Below are positions 45,582 to 53,883 of a DNA stretch of 64,000 bases, piece after piece. Within the stretch, counting starts at the first letter, position 1. Each line of letters begins with the position of its first letter. This DNA comes from Streptomyces caatingaensis (GTDB lineage Bacteria > Actinomycetota > Actinomycetes > Streptomycetales > Streptomycetaceae). The position numbers were made by a program, and so were the translations under genes. Below the pieces are notes generated by a model that was not told the DNA's origin, did not search any database, and saw nothing but the letters and a program-made list of their open reading frames with translations. The stretch covers positions 62,001 through 126,000 of the forward strand of contig NZ_LFXA01000001.1 of assembly GCF_001187435.1 (NCBI RefSeq), in the 5' to 3' direction.

Positions 45582-46268
45582 CTACACCGGGCTTTCGGGG
45601 TCGGGCACGGCGGCGGGGCGCAGCCAGGGTTCCTGCACCGGGCGGGCGGTGCCGCGCTTGGCGTCCCAGGTGCCGTAGCGGGGGTTGACGTCGACGCGCA
45701 GGGCCTCGGAGGTCTGCATGAGGACCTGGTTGGTGCGCGCGGGGCCCAGCTTGCCGTCGAGCTTGGTGCGCAGGAGGTCCATGGAGAGGGCCTCGTCGAT
45801 CTGGCCGGGGGCGATGCCGAGGGCGAGGAAGCGGGCGCGGACGGCGTCGGCGCCGCCGTTGGCCCGTTCGACCTGGAGCCGCTCCTCCTGGAGCTCGTGC
45901 CGGCTGACGTCGAGGCCGTTGTCCCGGCCGGCCTTCTCGATGATGCGGTACTGGATGAGGCGGACGAGAGTGTCCTGGCCGAGGCGGGCACTGTTGGCCA
46001 TCAGCTGCTCGCCCTGCGGGGACGCCTCCTGGGCCTCGCGCACGTCCGCCACCTGGCGCTGGAGCTGTGCCACGGTGATCCGGTCCTTGCCGACGACCGC
46101 AGCGGCGCCCGGGTGCGGGGTCGATCCGCAGGCGGTGAGGAGCGGGGTCGCCGCCAGCAGGGCGGCGGCCGCGGCGGCGGGGAGCGCGGCCCTCCGGCGG
46201 GTGCTGCGGGCGCGGAGGACGCGGCGAAAGCGGGGGATCGGGCTGGTCGGACTGGTCGGGCTGGTCAT
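45582..46268 (-). CDS. SurA N-terminal domain lipoprotein
   Basis: A 228-residue lipoprotein. A basic N-region and hydrophobic stretch (about 25-45) end in the lipobox LLTAC, with Cys46 as the lipidated residue. The following VGKDRITVAQLQRQVADVR and the helical region to about residue 200 match the SurA/trigger-factor-type chaperone N-domain (AAVV-GxxxIT start). A peptidyl-prolyl isomerase domain is absent. It probably helps fold secreted proteins at the membrane surface. ATG 46268 has a GGGAGG site (GGGAGGCTTC). Confidence 0.86.
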   Translation of the reverse strand: MTSPTSPTSPIPRFRRVLRARSTRRRAALPAAAAAALLAATPLLTACGSTPHPGAAAVVGKDRITVAQLQRQVADVREAQEASPQGEQLMANSARLGQDTLVRLIQYRIIEKAGRDNGLDVSRHELQEERLQVERANGGADAVRARFLALGIAPGQIDEALSMDLLRTKLDGKLGPARTNQVLMQTSEALRVDVNPRYGTWDAKRGTARPVQEPWLRPAAVPDPESPV

Positions 46269-46478
46269 GAAGCCTCCCGGCGGCAGTGATCGTGCGGCGG
46301 TGCGGCGATCGATCCGGCGTTGATCGATGGTAGGGAGTCCGTGTGGCCGGGGCCACTGATTCGACCAACGATTCGCCGAGAGCCGGGATGCGCGGGGCTC
46401 CTGTTGCTCCTGGGGCATCAGGTGGCCTGCGATCCAAGGCTGTTGGGCCCAGGTGCCCGGGTGCGCGCTCCGGTGCGC

Positions 46479-48116
46479 TCAGGCCCTCACCTCCCCGAGG
46501 TGGCGCAGGGTCTGCCGTATCTCCGCCGGAAGCGGATGGTGCGGACCGTGCAGCCGCTCCGCGTCGAGGAGCAGGGCGACGAGCGCGTCGTGGGCCGCCC
46601 GGCGGTCGCCGAGGGAGAGGAGCAGGTGGCCGATGCGGCGGCGGATCTCGAAGGGGGTGGCCGGGTCCGCCGGGTCGTTCTCGAAGCGCGGCAGCAGATC
46701 CCGGTACTCGCCGAGCGCGACGGCCGCCTCGCCCAGCTGCTCCAGGCACTGGGCGGCGTCATAGCGGAGCCGGAGCACCTGGCGGGCCGCGTGCGGGCCG
46801 GTCTCCGCGGCGTACTCCTCGACGAGGCGGCGCAGCTCGGGCAGCGCCCGGCGGTACTGACCGTCGTCCATGAGCGTGGCCGCGTACTGCTTGCGCAGGC
46901 TGCGGACGATCCCGGACCGCTCCCCGTGCTCGGCCGCGGCGGCCGGGAGGATCGCGCCGAGGAGATCGACGGCCTGGGTGACACCGCCCTGGTCGAGCAG
47001 GCGCTTGACCTCTTCCACGGCCCCGGCGACGTCGGGCCCGGCGGCGGGAACCGGCGCAGGCGGCCACCCCTGAGCCGCCGTCACCGACGGCAACGGCGCC
47101 GGCGCGGCCGAGGGAGTGGGCGCGGGCGGTGGCATCGGGCCGGGGAGCCGCGGCGCGGCCGGGGCGGGCATCGACCTGTCGGGCCAGGGCGCATGCGGCA
47201 TAAGAAAGGGGCGCGTGGGGTTCATGGGGCCTGTGGCCATGCCGGGGGCAGCGGTGGCACCGGCCGCGACACGGCCGGGCGCGGGCAGCAGCGGAGCGAG
47301 CGCCTCGTAGACCTCCTGGGCGTCGGCGGGCCGCTCCCGGGGGTCCTTGGCCAGCAGGCGCAGGACGAGTTCCTCGAGGGCGGGCGGCACCTCCGGGCGG
47401 ACGCGGCGGACCGGGAGCGGCGCCTCGTAGAGGTGGCGGTGCAGCACCCCGAGCGCCGTCGAACCGGCGAACGGCACCTCTCCGCTGAGGAGTTCGTGCA
47501 GCAGCACGCCGAGGGCGTACAGGTCGGTGAACGGGCCGACGGCTCCGCCCATCGCCTGCTCGGGCGCCATGTACGCGGGGCTGCCGATGGGCGAGCCGGT
47601 GCGGGTGAGCCGGGTGGTGTCGGCGTCCATGACGGACGCCACGCCGAGGTCGAGGACGAGCACGGAACCGTCCGGGCGCACCATCACATTCCGCGGCTTG
47701 AGGTCGCGGTGGATGATCGGCACGGCGTGCACGGCGGCGAGCACCGAGCACAGCTGGGCGGCCACGGACACCGCCCAGGGCCACGGGTAGGGGTCGTGCT
47801 CGACCAGGTGGTCGGCGAAGTCGGCGCCCTCGACGTAGCGCATCACCAGGTAGAGGTCGTCCCCGTCGCTGCCCGCGTCGTGCACGGTGACCAGGCCGTG
47901 GTGGTCGATCTGGGCGGTGACGCGGCACTCGCGGACGAAGCGGCGGCGCAGCTCGTCCACGCCGTCCTCGGTGACCGCCACCCGGTCGGGGCGCAGCAGC
48001 TTCACGGCGACGCGGCGGTCCAGCCGCTGGTCGTAGCCGGTCCACACCTGGCCCATGCCGCCCTGGCCGATGAGGGTGGCCAGCTCGTAACGGCCCGCGA
48101 TGACACGTCCGTTCAC
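46479..48116 (-). CDS. Serine/threonine protein kinase with TPR-like C-terminus
   Basis: A 545-residue Hanks-type kinase. The P-loop is IGQGGMGQVW (16-25), Lys39 in VAVKLL, catalytic Asp138 in HRDLKPRN, and DLG (156-158) replaces DFG, which is usual for bacterial forms. The activation segment TRTGSPIGSPAYMAPE is present. After the kinase domain (to about 285) comes a Pro/Ala linker, then a helical TPR-like region (about 355-545). There is no transmembrane segment, unlike PknB. The GTG overlaps the preceding membrane protein stop as GTGA, so the two are coupled. Confidence 0.92.
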   Translation of the reverse strand: MNGRVIAGRYELATLIGQGGMGQVWTGYDQRLDRRVAVKLLRPDRVAVTEDGVDELRRRFVRECRVTAQIDHHGLVTVHDAGSDGDDLYLVMRYVEGADFADHLVEHDPYPWPWAVSVAAQLCSVLAAVHAVPIIHRDLKPRNVMVRPDGSVLVLDLGVASVMDADTTRLTRTGSPIGSPAYMAPEQAMGGAVGPFTDLYALGVLLHELLSGEVPFAGSTALGVLHRHLYEAPLPVRRVRPEVPPALEELVLRLLAKDPRERPADAQEVYEALAPLLPAPGRVAAGATAAPGMATGPMNPTRPFLMPHAPWPDRSMPAPAAPRLPGPMPPPAPTPSAAPAPLPSVTAAQGWPPAPVPAAGPDVAGAVEEVKRLLDQGGVTQAVDLLGAILPAAAAEHGERSGIVRSLRKQYAATLMDDGQYRRALPELRRLVEEYAAETGPHAARQVLRLRYDAAQCLEQLGEAAVALGEYRDLLPRFENDPADPATPFEIRRRIGHLLLSLGDRRAAHDALVALLLDAERLHGPHHPLPAEIRQTLRHLGEVRA

Positions 48117-48934
48117 CGTCCCCGCTCCCGCTGCTCCCCGGCCTCCTTGCGCAGGAGGTCGCTCAACTCGTCCAGCTCCGCCCGCACCTGACGTATCCGC
48201 TCCGGTGTCCGGTGCCCGGCGGCGGCCTGCCGGGCCGCATCCCGCGGTGCCCCCTCCGGCACATGGGGATAGCCGTATCCCGGCTGCGGTACGGCCGGCG
48301 GCGCACCGGTCACCGGCTGCGCCTGCGGCGGACAGCCCCCCGGCTGCCCATAGGGCGCCGCCCCCTGACCCGGCACGGTCAGGCCCGGCTGGTGACCGGG
48401 GACCGGGGTGTCCGAGCCCGGGTACGGCGGGGGCGGGGCGAAGGAGGGGTAGGGCCCGGGCTGCGGCGCCCCCGGCCCACCCGGCCCGGCCCCGGGGAAG
48501 GGCTCCGGCCGGCTCCCCGGCTGCGGCTGCGGCTGCGCGGGGAGCGTCACCGCATACGGGGGCGCGTATCCGCCGGGGGCCGCCGCCGGAGCGGCGGGCC
48601 GGAAGTGGCGGATGTCGGCCCAGAGGTAGTAGGCGATGGACAGCGAACCGACGCATATCGCGGCGATCAGTCCGACGCTGTTCGTCGTCTTCGAGAACCG
48701 CTCCTCCATCATCACCAGACAGCCCACGGAGACCACGAGCACCGTCCAGAACAGCGCCCAGTCCTTCCCCCGGCGCCGGACGATGGCCACCCGCAGCACC
48801 GGGATCCAGCTCATGAGAAAGACCGTGAGGACGGTGATGGCGACGATGACCACGCGGATGACGACGATCATCGCCCTGCTGGCTCGGGGCGACTGCGGTC
48901 GCAGCTGTCCGGGCTCAGGGCCGGGGCCATACAT
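48113..48934 (-). CDS. Membrane protein coupled to the kinase
   Basis: The 273-residue protein has three or four hydrophobic helices near the N-terminus (about 21-43, 59-78 and 88-106), then a long Pro/Gly/Gln/Tyr-rich cytoplasmic stretch (about 110-230) and a charged helix at the end (RIRQVRAELDELSDLLRKE region). It overlaps the kinase gene by four bases, so it is a likely partner, anchor or substrate of that soluble kinase; this is inference. I recognise no named domain. Confidence 0.78.
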   Translation of the reverse strand: MYGPGPEPGQLRPQSPRASRAMIVVIRVVIVAITVLTVFLMSWIPVLRVAIVRRRGKDWALFWTVLVVSVGCLVMMEERFSKTTNSVGLIAAICVGSLSIAYYLWADIRHFRPAAPAAAPGGYAPPYAVTLPAQPQPQPGSRPEPFPGAGPGGPGAPQPGPYPSFAPPPPYPGSDTPVPGHQPGLTVPGQGAAPYGQPGGCPPQAQPVTGAPPAVPQPGYGYPHVPEGAPRDAARQAAAGHRTPERIRQVRAELDELSDLLRKEAGEQRERGR

Positions 48935-49069
48935 GGCTGCTCCTCGGATGCGGGGTGTGATCAGAGCCTAACTACCGACCTCCGAGCTCTCACGAGGGTT
49001 GTACGCCTGGGGCCGCCGGAGCGGAATGTCACACCCGCTCCGCGGGATCCCCACCGGCCGCCACCGCCC

Positions 49070-51154
49070 TCAGTCGGGGCGGACGCTGCCGTCCGTGAGC
49101 CCGTCGTACAACCCCTGTATCAGGGACGTCCCCAGACGCTCCGTCACCCGCAGGGCCTCCTCGAAGTCGGCCAGCGCCCGGAACCGGTCGCCGTATCGGC
49201 GCTGGTCCGCGAGAGGCAGCCGGGGCACCTGGAGCCGGCGCACGTCGAGCCGGGTGGCGGTGGACGCGTAGCTGCTCGCCTGGCGCTGGTTGGCGGTACC
49301 GCGCAGGAACCCGGCGAGGAACCACGGGTCTATCGCCGCCGGATCCGGACGCAGCAGGAACAGCCCCCGCCCCAGCGCCGCCCCGGCCGTGGCCTCGTCG
49401 ATCACGCGGGCCACCGTGACATCGCCCAGCACCGGCAGGACGACATCACCGGCCTCGACCAGCACCGGCGCCTCCTCCGGCCCCTCGGGCAGCACCCCGG
49501 ACGGCGCGAGCCCGGCCTTGACGTCGTAGTCCGTGAGGACGGGCGGCGCATCCGGCCCGGAGGCGGAGCCGGGGCCGCCGGCACGCATCACCAGGGCTCC
49601 GGCGCGGGCGAGTTCACCGACGGTCGTAGCCGGCCAGCGGGCGCCGTCGGCCGACCCGGCCGGCACGGCGGGGGCGAGCTCGGCGGCCCTCCCCAGGGCC
49701 GTGGTGAGCCGGTCGTGGACCGCCGCCAGATCGGCGCCGCTCCCGGAGGAGACCGGCGGGGGGAGGTGCCGCGCGGGGGCCAGGTCGACGTCGTCGTCGA
49801 GCAGGTCGATGACGGGCAGCGAGCGCCGCTGTCCTGGTTTCTCCTCGACCGTGCCGGACCGTTCGAAGTCCTGCCAGGCCTCCAGCACCGCCGAGGTGAC
49901 GGCCTGCCAGGGCAGCTTCTCCCGCCCGGCGGGGGCGAGGTCGGCGGTGTCGACGAGCAGGAGGTGCGGGGTGGGGGACGTCCGGGCGCCGGGCCTGCGC
50001 AGCACCCAGAGGTGCAGCGGAATGCCATAGGGCGGGGCGGCGCCGGCCGGCAGCGCTATCACCGCCCGCAGCGCTCCCCGCCGCAGCAGGTCGGCACGGA
50101 TGCGGCGGCCCGACCGGCGGGACGCCACCGCCGGCGGCATCAGCAGCACGGCGGTGCCGCCCTCCCGCAGCCGGGCGAGGGCGTGCTGGACCCAGGCCAG
50201 CTCGGATTCGGTGCGGGCCGGGAAGCCGTACTCCCACCGGGGGTCGTAGGCGAGCTCCTCGTGGCCCCAGTTGCGTTCGTTGAACGGCGGGTGGCACAGG
50301 ACCGTGTCGACGGCCAGCCCGGCGAAGGCGTCGGCGCGCAGGCTGTCACCGGCGTGCACACGCACCCGCGCGTCGGAGTGCAGGGCGAGCCGCAGGGCGG
50401 TGAGCGCGGCGAGGTCGGCGTCGGCCTCCTGGCCGAGCACCGACAGCCCGGCCACGGAACCGGACGGGCCCGCGGCGCTCAGCAGACTGCCGGTGCCGCA
50501 CGCGGGGTCGAGAACCGTCTGCGGGCCCCGGCCGTCGGCCGCGCCCCGGCCGAGCGCGGCCATGAGCTCGGCCGCGGCGGGCGGGGTCAGGGAGTACTGC
50601 CGGGGGTTGGCGTCGAGGTGACGGCCGAGCAGGAACTCGTAGGCCGAGGCGGCGCCGCGGGCCGAGGCCAGCTCGGCCGAGCCGCGCACGAGCGCGGCGG
50701 AGACCGCGAGTTCGGCGGTGGTGGGGACGGGGACGGCGTGGGCCTCGCCGAGGCGGTCGGCCAGCGCCTCCTCGAGGGCCGTCGGCAGGGCGCCGGCGAG
50801 ATCGGCGTCGGAGAGCTCCGCGAGCTCCAGCCATGCCGTCGGCCGGTCGCGGACCAGCAGGAGCACCGAACCCGCGTAGCGCAGCGCGGTCACCGCGCCG
50901 GCCGGGTGTCCCGCGAGGTGCTGCCAGACGCGCTCCCGCAACGGCACCTCGGCGATCTTGCCCTGGTGGCGCAGCCACCGCTCGACGTCCCCGAGGTAGA
51001 AGGTCGGGCTCGTCTCGGTGCCCCCGACGGGCTGGGGGAAGTCGGCATGCCGCCGGCGCCAGTTGCTGACCGCCGCACGGCCCACCCCGGCCAGCCGGGC
51101 GATCCCCGCCGCGGTCACCTCTGCCGCGGTCATCTCCGCCGCACTCTCCGCCAC
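49070..51154 (-). CDS. N6-adenine methylase-like protein with HTH and specificity-like C-terminus; altered motif IV
   Basis: A 694-residue protein. It has an N-terminal HTH (about 10-62; ARLAGVGRAAVSNWRRRH core), a helical HsdM-like region, a SAM-binding DPACGTGSLL (216-225) and motif IV written CHPPF (287-291) where active N6-methylases have NPPF or NPPY. The C-terminal part (about 480-690) ends LADQRRYGDRFRALADFEEAL, like the helical spacer of a type I specificity subunit. No restriction gene is near. I chose the GTG at 51154 because GGAGGAGGGG precedes it by 8 bases; ATG 51208 lacks that. Confidence 0.85.
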   Translation of the reverse strand: MAESAAEMTAAEVTAAGIARLAGVGRAAVSNWRRRHADFPQPVGGTETSPTFYLGDVERWLRHQGKIAEVPLRERVWQHLAGHPAGAVTALRYAGSVLLLVRDRPTAWLELAELSDADLAGALPTALEEALADRLGEAHAVPVPTTAELAVSAALVRGSAELASARGAASAYEFLLGRHLDANPRQYSLTPPAAAELMAALGRGAADGRGPQTVLDPACGTGSLLSAAGPSGSVAGLSVLGQEADADLAALTALRLALHSDARVRVHAGDSLRADAFAGLAVDTVLCHPPFNERNWGHEELAYDPRWEYGFPARTESELAWVQHALARLREGGTAVLLMPPAVASRRSGRRIRADLLRRGALRAVIALPAGAAPPYGIPLHLWVLRRPGARTSPTPHLLLVDTADLAPAGREKLPWQAVTSAVLEAWQDFERSGTVEEKPGQRRSLPVIDLLDDDVDLAPARHLPPPVSSGSGADLAAVHDRLTTALGRAAELAPAVPAGSADGARWPATTVGELARAGALVMRAGGPGSASGPDAPPVLTDYDVKAGLAPSGVLPEGPEEAPVLVEAGDVVLPVLGDVTVARVIDEATAGAALGRGLFLLRPDPAAIDPWFLAGFLRGTANQRQASSYASTATRLDVRRLQVPRLPLADQRRYGDRFRALADFEEALRVTERLGTSLIQGLYDGLTDGSVRPD

Positions 51155-51220
51155 CTGACTCCCCTCCTCCTGTGTCGCGCACAGCGCCTCCGATGTGGTG
51201 ACGAGCATACCCCCGGGGTG

Positions 51221-51298
51221 TTCACGAACCCCTTCACAGGCGTGGCATCACCCCATCTCGTGAACATGGTTGACTCGGTTAACAGCGTCTGCTGTCAT
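51221..51298 (+). promoter_or_regulatory. Candidate promoter with flanking inverted repeat
   Basis: TTGACT (51270-51275), 17 bp, then TGTCAT (51293-51298) could drive the gene at 51338. Upstream, TTCACGA (51221-51227) and TCGTGAA (51258-51264) are perfect inverted 7-mers 30 bp apart, and TTCACGG recurs at 51310. This may be a site shared with the divergent methylase-like gene. Confidence 0.35.
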
Positions 51299-51337
51299 TG
51301 ATGCGTCGGTTCACGGGAACCGTCTCGAGGGGGTCTC

Positions 51338-52123
51338 ATGTATCAGCAGGTCCAGCACCAGCGGCAGGAGCGGCGGAACTGGTTCGCGCGGCACAAGGTG
51401 CTCACCGGCGCCGGGGCGCTCGTCATCGTCGTCGGGCTCGGCGCCGCCGTAGCGCCCGGAGGGAACGACGGGGGAGACGGCGGCGACAAGGCGTCCGACC
51501 GGGTCGTGACGTCCTCCGGATCCGGGGGCGCCGGCAAGAGCGGCGGGGGCGACGGGGCCAGGGCCGCGGGCGGCGACGACGCGAAGGCGGGCGGGAGCGG
51601 GAAAGCGGGCGGGAGCGGGAAGGGGGGCCTTTCGGGCAACGGCACCTTCCGGGTCGGTTCCGACATCAAGCCCGGCACCTACCGGAGCGTGGGCAACAAG
51701 GCGGATGACAACTGCTTCTGGGAGCGCGCCAAGGACGCCAAGGGCGAAGCGGATTCGATCATCACGAACGACAACGTCGTCGGGACCGGCTATGTGACGA
51801 TCGCCGCCGGCGACAAGATCTTCAAGACCCGCGGCTGCAAGAAGTGGGAGCCCGCGACGGACAAGCCGGGCGGTACGCCCAGGACGTCGGTCCCGGGCGA
51901 CGGCATGTACCGCGTAGGAGTCGACATAGCCCCCGGCACCTACACCTCCGGGGGCAACGGCGCCGACAGCAACTGCTACTGGGAGCGCACCAAGGACGCC
52001 CTGCACGGCATCGACTCGATCGAGGCCAACGAGAACGTCGCCGGGAACGGCCTGGTGACGATCGCCCCGCAGGACGCCTACTTCAAGACCAGCGGCTGCA
52101 CCGCCTGGAAGAAGACGGGCTGA
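51338..52123 (+). CDS. Membrane-anchored protein with two tandem copies of an unnamed domain
   Basis: The 261-residue protein has an Arg-rich start, one hydrophobic helix (about 22-42), a Gly/Lys/Asp-rich spacer (about 43-100), and then two homologous units of about 75 residues (about 103-170 and 190-257). Shared pattern: (T/M)(F/Y)RVG-DI-PGTY-S-GN-AD-NC-WER-KDA---DSI--N-NV-G-G-VTIA--D--FKT-GC--W, with two conserved cysteines per unit that could form a disulfide outside the cell. Function is unknown. GAGGGGG precedes ATG 51338. Confidence 0.85.
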   Translation: MYQQVQHQRQERRNWFARHKVLTGAGALVIVVGLGAAVAPGGNDGGDGGDKASDRVVTSSGSGGAGKSGGGDGARAAGGDDAKAGGSGKAGGSGKGGLSGNGTFRVGSDIKPGTYRSVGNKADDNCFWERAKDAKGEADSIITNDNVVGTGYVTIAAGDKIFKTRGCKKWEPATDKPGGTPRTSVPGDGMYRVGVDIAPGTYTSGGNGADSNCYWERTKDALHGIDSIEANENVAGNGLVTIAPQDAYFKTSGCTAWKKTG

Positions 52124-52240
52124 GCCGGCCCGTCCCAAGGCGCACTCCCAGGCCCGTTCCCAGGCCGGCTCCCACGGCCCCGCGGGCAACGGCGTCACGC
52201 CCCTCCGGTGGTTCCGCGTATCTTTTCGACAGTCGCCCAC

Positions 52241-52298
52241 AGGCCGGAAGAAGCCCACAGGCCAGAAGCAACAGACCGGAAGAAACAGCCGGAGGAAA
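52241..52298 (+). repeat. Four degenerate 13-bp repeats ending in the ribosome site
   Basis: CAGGCCGGAAGAA (52241) is followed by CAGGCCAGAAGCA (52259), CAGACCGGAAGAA (52273) and CAGCCGGAGGAA (52287), spaced 18, 14 and 14 bp. The last copy contains the GGAGGAA ribosome site of the next gene. The other copies are weaker purine-rich versions of it. Confidence 0.6.
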
Positions 52299-52307
52299 GG
52301 ACCACTC

Positions 52308-53765
52308 ATGGACTCGGCCGCAGCCGCCGTGTCGGCGCCGGGCCCGAGCACAGCCGACGCACCGGCGGGGAGCCGTACCTGGCGGCAGGCCCTGCGGGCG
52401 CCGAGGCTCGATCCCTACTGGCTGGCCGGGACGCTGTTCGTCCTCTATACCGCCCTGTCGGTCACCCGCCATGTGCGGATGCTGACGATCTCCTGGGACC
52501 TGGGCATCTTCGAGCAGGCCGTCCGGACCTACGCCCACCTCCAGACACCGGTCGCCGACCTCAAGGGCCCCGGCGCCAACATCCTCGGCGACCACTTCAG
52601 CCCCGTCACCGCCCTCCTCGCCCCCTTCTACCGGCTCTTCCCCACCCCGGTCACGCTCCTCGTCGCCCAGGCCGCGCTGTTCGCGCTGTCCGCCGTGCCC
52701 GTCACCCGGCTCGCCGCCGGGAAGCTGGGCCGGGCCCGGGGCCTGGCCATAGGCATCGCCTACGGCTTCTCCTGGGGCGTGCAGCGCGCCGTGGACTTCG
52801 ACTTCCACGAGATAGCCTTCGCGATGCCGCTGCTGGCCTTCTCCCTGGAGGCCGTCGTCGGCCGGCGCTGGCGGGCCGCGGCCCTGTGGGCCCTGCCCCT
52901 CGTCCTCGTCAAGGAGGACCTGGGGGTCACGGTCGCCGCGATCGGCGTGGCGATCCTGGTCTCCCTGCGCCGCACCGGCCGCGACCCCCGCGCGGTACGC
53001 CTGGCCTGCGGGCTCGTCGTCCTCGGCCTCCTCGCCACCGTGCTGGCCCTGACCGTGGCCATCCCGGCCTTCAACACCACCGGTTCCTACGACTACTGGA
53101 AGAAGCTCGACGGCCAGGGCCCCGCACCGGTCATCCCGCCGCTTACGGCGCTGCGCACGCTGCTGTGGATCCTGCTGCCGACCACCGGCCTGCTGGCCCT
53201 GCGCTCCCCGGTGCTGATCGCCGCCGTGCCGACCGTCGCCTGGCGCTTCGTCTCCCACGACGACCACTACTGGGGAACGGACTGGCACTACAACGCCGTT
53301 CTGATGCCGGTCGTCTTCGTGGCGCTGACCGACGCGCTCGCCCGCACCCGGCACAGCCCTCGCGGCTGGCTGCGGCGGTACGCCCACCAGCTCCCTGCCG
53401 CCGTCGCCGGGGCGGCGCTCGCGCTCAGCGCCTCCCTGCCGCTGTACGCCCTGACCGAGCCGGCCACCTATCGAATACCGGAGAACGTCCGGGCCACGGA
53501 GCGGCTCCTGGGGCGCATACCCGACGGCGCCACCGTCGAGGCGTCGGACGTGGCGGCCATAAGCCGGCTCACCGGCCGCTGCCGGGTCTTCTGGATCGGC
53601 GACACCCGGGGCATACGGCCCGACTACCTGGTCGAACGCGCCGGCGACGGCAAGGCCGCCACCGATCTCGTGGCGGAGGCCGAGCGGATGCACCCGGGCA
53701 CGCGCTACACGGTGCTCGGCACGGAGGGCATCACCGTGGTGCTCAAGCGGATCGCCCCCGCCTGA
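52308..53765 (+). CDS. DUF2079 multi-spanning membrane protein
   Basis: A 485-residue membrane protein with about nine hydrophobic helices between residues 36 and 395. The family signature near the first helix is SWDLGIFEQAVRTYAHLQ, then LGDHFSPV, with conserved Asp and His residues in the first loop, as in GT-C-like glycosyltransferases. VDFDFHEIAFAMPL is also typical. The C-terminal 90 residues form a soluble extracellular domain. A lipid-linked sugar transfer role is plausible from the fold but unproven. GGAGGAAAGG precedes the ATG. Confidence 0.85.
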   Translation: MDSAAAAVSAPGPSTADAPAGSRTWRQALRAPRLDPYWLAGTLFVLYTALSVTRHVRMLTISWDLGIFEQAVRTYAHLQTPVADLKGPGANILGDHFSPVTALLAPFYRLFPTPVTLLVAQAALFALSAVPVTRLAAGKLGRARGLAIGIAYGFSWGVQRAVDFDFHEIAFAMPLLAFSLEAVVGRRWRAAALWALPLVLVKEDLGVTVAAIGVAILVSLRRTGRDPRAVRLACGLVVLGLLATVLALTVAIPAFNTTGSYDYWKKLDGQGPAPVIPPLTALRTLLWILLPTTGLLALRSPVLIAAVPTVAWRFVSHDDHYWGTDWHYNAVLMPVVFVALTDALARTRHSPRGWLRRYAHQLPAAVAGAALALSASLPLYALTEPATYRIPENVRATERLLGRIPDGATVEASDVAAISRLTGRCRVFWIGDTRGIRPDYLVERAGDGKAATDLVAEAERMHPGTRYTVLGTEGITVVLKRIAPA

Positions 53766-53819
53766 GCCCCCGGCACCACGGCGCGGACCCCGGCACGGCG
53801 CTGCGGCGCGGGCCACGTC

Positions 53820-53859
53820 GGTGGCGCCGCGCCCGGCCGGAGCCGGGCACGGCGTCACC
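53820..53859. terminator. Bidirectional terminator between DUF2079 and mfd genes
   Basis: Arms 53820-53837 and 53842-53859 pair over 18 bp with two mismatches around loop CGGA (core GCGCCCGGC/GCCGGGCAC). It lies between the 3' ends of the convergent genes. Confidence 0.75.
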
Positions 53860-53883
53860 GATGTGGTCGCCGGCCGCCGGGCG

